Assembly (NCBI RefSeq): GCF_932526225.1 | Contig: NC_064048.1 | Span: 9,014,515-9,078,514 of the forward strand | Origin: Nematostella vectensis | Lineage: Eukaryota; Cnidaria; Anthozoa; Actiniaria; Edwardsiidae | Length of the DNA stretch: 64,000 nucleotides | Direction of reading: 5' to 3' | Shown: one piece after another, positions 58,908-64,000 of the stretch | Position numbering within the stretch: the first letter of the stretch is position 1 | Layout: each line of letters opens with the position of its first letter | Position numbers and translations under genes: made by a program | Notes under the pieces: generated by a model | What the model was told of the DNA's origin: nothing | The model's input: only the letters and a program-made list of their open reading frames with translations | Database searches by the model: none

Positions 58908-61900
58908 TTAATCAAACATGGAAAGGAGGTCCTCGTTAGGTCCTGGCGTCAGATAGGAGAACAATTCCGATGGGTCGAGGTTTTCCGGTAAATCCTGAAG
59001 AGCAATAACATGCCAGTTAGATTCAATCACAGATAGGGAATATTGTATATCCTAATACTTTACCTTGTCAATTATTGCACATCTTTTAAGTTGACTTTAA
59101 AGTCAACTACCCTATTCTAGATTTTTCTCGCGAATCTTAAATTTCTCGAAAATGTTCTCGGCACATTCTCGCGAGTCTTTAATTTCGCGACCGTGGAGAA
59201 AAAATGTGTTTTTAGGGGATATAATTTCGCGAATTATATGACGTTCAAGTGTTTTTATTTTATTTTTTTCGTTTTTACGATAAAATGTCGGTTTTTTAGA
59301 TCGCAAAAACGCGAATTAAGGTAATACCGGAGGTTATCGTTTAGGCTGGAAATCGCCTAAAAGTATATCCATACCAAAGATCGTACTAAAATATTCATCG
59401 TCGCCGATTTTCAAGAAATTCCGCCCTTTTATTATGCTCGAAAAAGCGAATTTAAAATCGGGTTTTTCGCGCGAATTCATGAAATGTGAGCTTCAAAACA
59501 TTGAGCAAAGCACAACGGGGATTGGGAGTAACACCTAGTTCACACTTCATTATGTCCAGCAAACGTCAAAATACTTCAAGTTCATATGCAAATTTTCGTC
59601 ATTCGCCTCGCCGTTCAAGTTTCACTCGAGCTTCTACAAGTATAGAACTCAAACCAAAGAAGGATTTTTGCTTTTATGGGTTCATTCGAGGCATTTCACA
59701 GACCTTTTAACTTCACCACTCTCTGAAATAAACCCAATAAACGATCGAACCCCGCATCTTCCCGCTAGGAAGCTCAGAGGACAAGACTTCCGAGCGTAGG
59801 TAGCTCTTCAGTTTGCGTGGTTCAAAGCGAAATCGTAGTCCAGCCAAAACACCACGAACTGACGAAGCGAATTGCAGAACCGCAATTCTATGTGTTGCTT
59901 TAATCTGTCCGTTTGTTTTCGATGTACAGTAATAAGAAGTCTTGTGTCACTCGATACATGTCTCATGCTGCGAACTGAGCAAACCATCCATTCACACCTC
60001 AAGTCAGTTTCCCGCCAAACAAAGCATGCTGTAGCTCGACCATATAAGGTTTATAGGACCATATAGAGCGAAAAATAAGGCTAGTTGTTTAAGTTTCACG
60101 GGCTCGCGAACATGCTGACACAACAGACTACGAACGAAGACGCAATTCTCGAAAGATTTCAGCGAAAAATCTTGCTTTAATCGCCTGAAGAAGCATCACA
60201 ACACATTTGTAGCAAAGTTTGGTTCAAGCTATTTTACTAGCGTTTAAATATTTCTGCATGAAATTTTAAGACAAGCGAGAATACTGCAAAATCCAAATTC
60301 TCAACGGAGTGCGACATCATCAAACAAATTCTCTTCGAATGCGGGTTGATATTCGATTTTTTCCAATCATCATTCTTATTTCGCTCCCCAAAAAATTCAA
60401 ATGAATATTTTGTGTCGCACTCCGGCTAGATTTTTTTTAAATAACTTAGGAAGGTGCTTACCAATTTTTATATCGATAGCTTGCATAGTCGCGGAGAAAT
60501 TCGCCACGAAGTCGAAATTTGACAAGTTCGCCTGGCTCGCAGATTGCGGGTATCAGATTTCGCATTTTCCCACGGATTGACTCGAAAATATTTTTCCTAT
60601 AAACCTGAATAACTTCTTAAACTTGTCCTGAAGTTTCAAAGGAATTCGGCTTTTTGTGTAGAAGATATCACAGCTTAAACTTGGTAAACAATTTCCGGGA
60701 AATAGCCTCCGGTAGTACCTTATAGCGTGCGCAAAATAAATTAAGCAGAATGAGGTATTTACAACAAGAAAACTAATTTTCTTTAAACGGATGCTGCACG
60801 AAAAGATAACAGAATACAGTGTAGAGTAATGTGTGGTATCCGGCAAGCACTTATGTAGCAACCCAAAGAAGCACATTTCATTTCTCCAAGGGGTTTTTAC
60901 TCGACTTCACAAACTGTACATTTGCGTTGTGTCGAAAACTCGTTTTCACGTGTTGCTTATATATCTAACACGAATGCGCGTGGTGCTAAATATTCCGTAG
61001 GGGGTAGAGGTGTATACAATAAATGACAAACGATACATTTTACACTTACATCTAGTGTCCCTTCAACTTCATCTGATCCGCTGTCCCCGCCTAAAACTGA
61101 CGGGTCGAAATAGTCATCTGGGAGATTTTCAGACGTTAGGTCGGGAGCATCATCCGGCACAGGGGCGTTCGCCGTACTGCTCGGAGGAGGGGGAACTGAG
61201 CCTGCCGCGGTGTTTGGGCACTGTTCGTTGCTGTTTGGTGTAGTTGTCGTGGTGTGGGGTGTTGAAGTGTGGCAGTTGGGTGTTGGGAGATGGGTCGAGA
61301 CAGGTGAAGTATGGCTTGTGGCTGGACTATGGATTTTATCTGAAGGTATTAAAAAAAGATTATGGTTATCACTAACAGTAGATGAAAGGCTATACATAAT
61401 TTTAACAGGTACCTAACACTACAAAATGCAATATCCAAGAAAACGTTCCATTACATGCACACTAAAGTCTGTCTTACTTGAGGAACACTGTTGTTTTGCT
61501 TTTGTTTTGAATGTTTCAAGCTCATTATTTTGGAAAATCTACGTTTCCATGTATCATTTTAAATGTTATAAATATAATAGAGCCGTTTTCATTGAAGGAT
61601 AATTTGTATTTTACTGTGATTCACGCAGATTTAGTTCGCTTCTGAAATGAATACATATGCGGTTGATAGCCTAAATTTTGCAACTTCCTGACATTCTGCC
61701 ACATGGAACGTTTTAAGATTCCAAACTTCATTGATTTTGAGTAATAGCTCTTTGAAGGTACGTTTCTGGAATATTTTATAAGTGTTCTTATTTAGACCCG
61801 TGATCGACGAGCTTTATAAACACACCTGGGACACTATAACAACAGGTGTTCATTTCTTGGGGTCACTTACCGGAGGGTTGGTTGCTTCCAGGTCCATGTT

Positions 61901-63338
61901 CCTGGGTGCCGCCTGATGACCCTGTGTTCATATCTGGGGTGCGACCAGGTGGGGTGGGAGTCCCATTGCCTGGGTGCGAGTGGGGCTGTCCTGAGTGTGG
62001 CGAAAAGTGCCCGCTCGAAGGTGTCCCGGCGTTCATTATAGGGAGCGAGTCTGGGGGTGATGGTCGGAGTTTCTTGGAAACAGGCGGGTTCTGACAGTCT
62101 TCATCTTTCGGCTCTTGCTTGACAGTGACTGGCTTCCATTGGCTGTTGGGGTCGATGGTCACTTCCTCTACTTCGCAACTACTGCAATATCGAAATGGAT
62201 AACGAAGTGAGATGCCTTCTAGCAACTGACCCCACAAAGAGAAACCCTTAGCCAATGTTGTGCCAGCATATCTTTGTGATATGGTAAATAAAAAAAAATG
62301 CCCGGGATTTCTGATACCCTGTAACATTAAACTTTGGAAAGTTAGGTGATAGAGATCATCAATGTATAAGAAATATACACCTATAGGTATGTATTTTTGT
62401 TATTGTACTTTAAAATATTCTGCGAATTCTTGTCGACGATTTCCAACAGCTGTATACCCTTCTGGCTTTCGTCATTCAAAATCCTTGAAGTGTATTAATT
62501 GGCCAACACTAAAACGGATATAAATGACAACACATCTCTGTGAGGGACTGACCAATCCAATAGCACCAAATGTATCGTTATTGTGAATGACGGAAGCCAG
62601 AAACCATTTAAGCTAGCCAAAATGACGAGAGTACATCATATTGAATATGAAAGTTAAAAAGAACGTCCATCTAAAAGGTTTTCGTGTAAAATTTCCACTT
62701 GACCTTTGTTTTTACTTCACTGCCATATAAGTCATAAACAGTCAGAGCCGTAGCAGGCCACGTAAGATTGGGGGCACAATACATAAACATTTAAGAAAAT
62801 ATGCTTACCTGGATAGCGCTGTGAGGATCCCCCAGACGAATTGGTCAACCTCTAGACCCTCTAATAAAGCTGTTTTACTGTTAAGCAAATTCTACTATAA
62901 GAGCAATGCACTGGAACAATGTATAAGTTGAATGTTATTTTAGGGTCACTATAGAGGCCCAAATTACCCTGGGTATTCCACCCCCATGTGGACATTTAAT
63001 AAACTATATTTTATCGCAGTTTTATGTCCCAGTTAGATGATGCAAATACACCTATTTCAATAAAAGTTGTCAGTGCAAATGGCAAATGGCGATTAGAATA
63101 TGGATAAATCAAAACAATTATCCATTAAAGGTTACCAATGCTTGGCTCTGACATTGCTGGACTTTATCTAACACCTTTAATTTTACGAATAATAAGTACC
63201 CATAAGCCATTTACCATTTGCCATTCGCCATTTGCACTGACAACCTTTTGTGAAATAGGTATATACATACTTGCAGACAGGACATTTCCAACTGCCCCGT
63301 TCACAGTTCAGCCGCAGATAGGATTCGAGGTCGAAGCA
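58908..63338 (-). CDS. ZMIZ1: ZMIZ1/2-type SP-RING protein, 3' part
   Basis: Minus-strand exons 63338-63271, 62877-62809, 62181-61871, 61339-61050 and 58994-58908 join in phase to a TAA ending at 58908; 274 residues are visible and the gene continues past the right edge. The first visible exon encodes the end of the [26 protein letters not shown] with VC, whose Cys residues bind zinc, then [14 protein letters not shown] as in vertebrate ZMIZ. Then [12 protein letters not shown], a Ser/Pro/Thr-rich linker, an acidic segment ([20 protein letters not shown]) and the C-terminal ZMIZ ending SELFSYL…[13 protein letters not shown] proteins are nuclear coactivators with PIAS-like SUMO-ligase domains, partnering nuclear receptors, SMADs, Notch or p53 in vertebrates. 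Which vertebrate paralogue it equals is not decidable; a single ancestral gene is likely. Confidence 0.92.
59089..59108. repeat. perfect 20-base palindrome
   Basis: AGTTGACTTT followed by its complement AAAGTCAACT, at the edge of a TTCGCGAA-rich stretch in the last ZMIZ intron. Confidence 0.9.
59110..60560. repeat. TTCGCGA-rich intronic sequence, repeat-like
   Basis: Many CTCGCGAAT, TTTCGCGAAT and CAAATTTTCG-like words occur in the last ZMIZ intron. An inverted pair CGGAGTGCGACATC (60305) and GTGTCGCACTCCGG (60412) suggests a mobile element. A 74-codon frame at 59486-59710 has no recognised domain. Confidence 0.4.
62744..62800. mobile_element. truncated relative of the 29107 element at a ZMIZ splice donor
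   Basis: AGCCGTAGCAGG…GGGGGCACAATACATAAACA and TTAAGAAAATATG match the left half of the element at 29107. The match ends at the GTAAGCAT donor of the ZMIZ exon ending at 62809, so the fragment abuts the exon. Confidence 0.6.
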
Positions 63339-63561
63339 CTGCAATAGGGACATTAAAGCCATAAGTGACATGTTATATAGATAATAAAGGCTTGGCTTGA
63401 ACTTTGAGTAATCCTTTTTTTTGCACACGTATCACTCTTTATTTCTCTTTTTAACAACCATTAAACAATTCACATTAAACATTACAACTTACAGTCTATT
63501 ACAGTACTTGATGATAGTAGTTGTGGCGGGTTAGTGGTAATTATCATTAATGCGATGTTAA

Positions 63562-63807
63562 AGCCGCATTGTCAACAGTTTACTTCCGGTCGATTACGTA
63601 ACAATATCCAATGATTTTTAACGGAAAACGCGAAAAATATTTCAAAATATTGAAAGCACTGTGTTTATTGAAAGTTTCTTTGAGGATGTGGTTGATAATT
63701 TAGAGCGGATGGCCTGTTAAATATCTCGGATTTTAATAGATTCTTTTGTCTTTTAACGGTTGAGGTTTCCGTCGGACCTCCGGAAGTAAACTGGTGAAAA
63801 TGCGGCT
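63562..63807. mobile_element. TTAA MITE family A, copy 4
   Basis: Ends AGCCGCATTGTCAACAGTTT and GGTGAAAATGCGGCT. Flanks are TTAA (63558-63561) and TTAT (63808-63811), the latter mutated. Same orientation as copy 3. Confidence 0.87.
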
Positions 63808-64000
63808 TTATATATTCTGTTAATAACAATTACCAATAGCTTTCAACTGATATATCACTTTCTGGCCTCAGTCATTCATTCAAATTAACAAGATTTCATT
63901 GGTGCTTTCCGATTGATCAACGTCTTTGGGAGGGGTCGCGTGATGCGGAACCATTTCAGTGCTAACCAATAAAAACGCTTCAAGGATTCTAAATGAGGCC

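Noticed and set aside
61010-61243. Plus-strand frames over the ZMIZ exons
   Set aside because: They are antisense shadows of the proline- and acid-rich ZMIZ exons.

Overview
The window reads as animal nuclear DNA: intron-rich genes with GT-AG junctions, conserved metazoan proteins, one intronless GPCR, and many short TTAA- or foldback-type elements and minisatellites. Exon structures and proteins are close to vertebrate orthologues while the introns are short and AT-rich. With the intronless rhodopsin-like receptor this suggests an anthozoan cnidarian such as a sea anemone; that placement is inference, not something the sequence proves.

Layout from left to right. (1) 499-3846 (+): the 3' part of a gene for a small protein with one canonical EF-hand. 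(2) 4630-6216 and 8823-9717 (-): two tandem copies of the translocator protein gene TSPO, each with three coding exons and a similar untranslated upstream exon. (3) 10652-35421 (+): a complete 23-exon MAP2K5/MEK5 gene (457 aa: PB1 domain plus dual-specificity MAPK kinase domain), head-to-head with the second TSPO copy. Its intron 4 (about 9 kb) is almost entirely two minisatellites, one of 35 bp and one of 40 bp per unit; the 40-bp array spans about 6.4 kb and contains a 2,335-bp higher-order duplication. (4) 37856-38755 (+): a single-exon class A GPCR lacking the usual TM3/ECL2 cysteines. (5) 39546-51439 (-): a complete 15-exon mitochondrial glutamate dehydrogenase (541 aa, animal-type antenna present). 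(6) 53803-54435 (-): a single-exon four-helix membrane protein. (7) 58908 to beyond 63338 (-): the 3' end of a ZMIZ1/2-type SP-RING gene that continues past the right edge.

The genes do not form an evident pathway. TSPO and GDH are mitochondrial, MEK5 acts in ERK5 signalling, and ZMIZ is a nuclear coregulator with an E3-type SUMO-ligase domain. The non-coding part is unusually rich in repeats: four copies of a ~240-bp MITE with TTAA target sites, two ~950-bp TTAA elements with different termini, a foldback element with an 8-bp target duplication, several dispersed elements, and more than ten tandem arrays. The most notable non-coding signal is a ~148-bp tandem repeat at 55.1-55.8 kb, upstream of the four-helix gene, that carries multiple perfect CRE palindromes (TGACGTCA) and E-boxes (CACGTG). 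I saw no rRNA, tRNA or CRISPR, and no gene system that I can call truly new.
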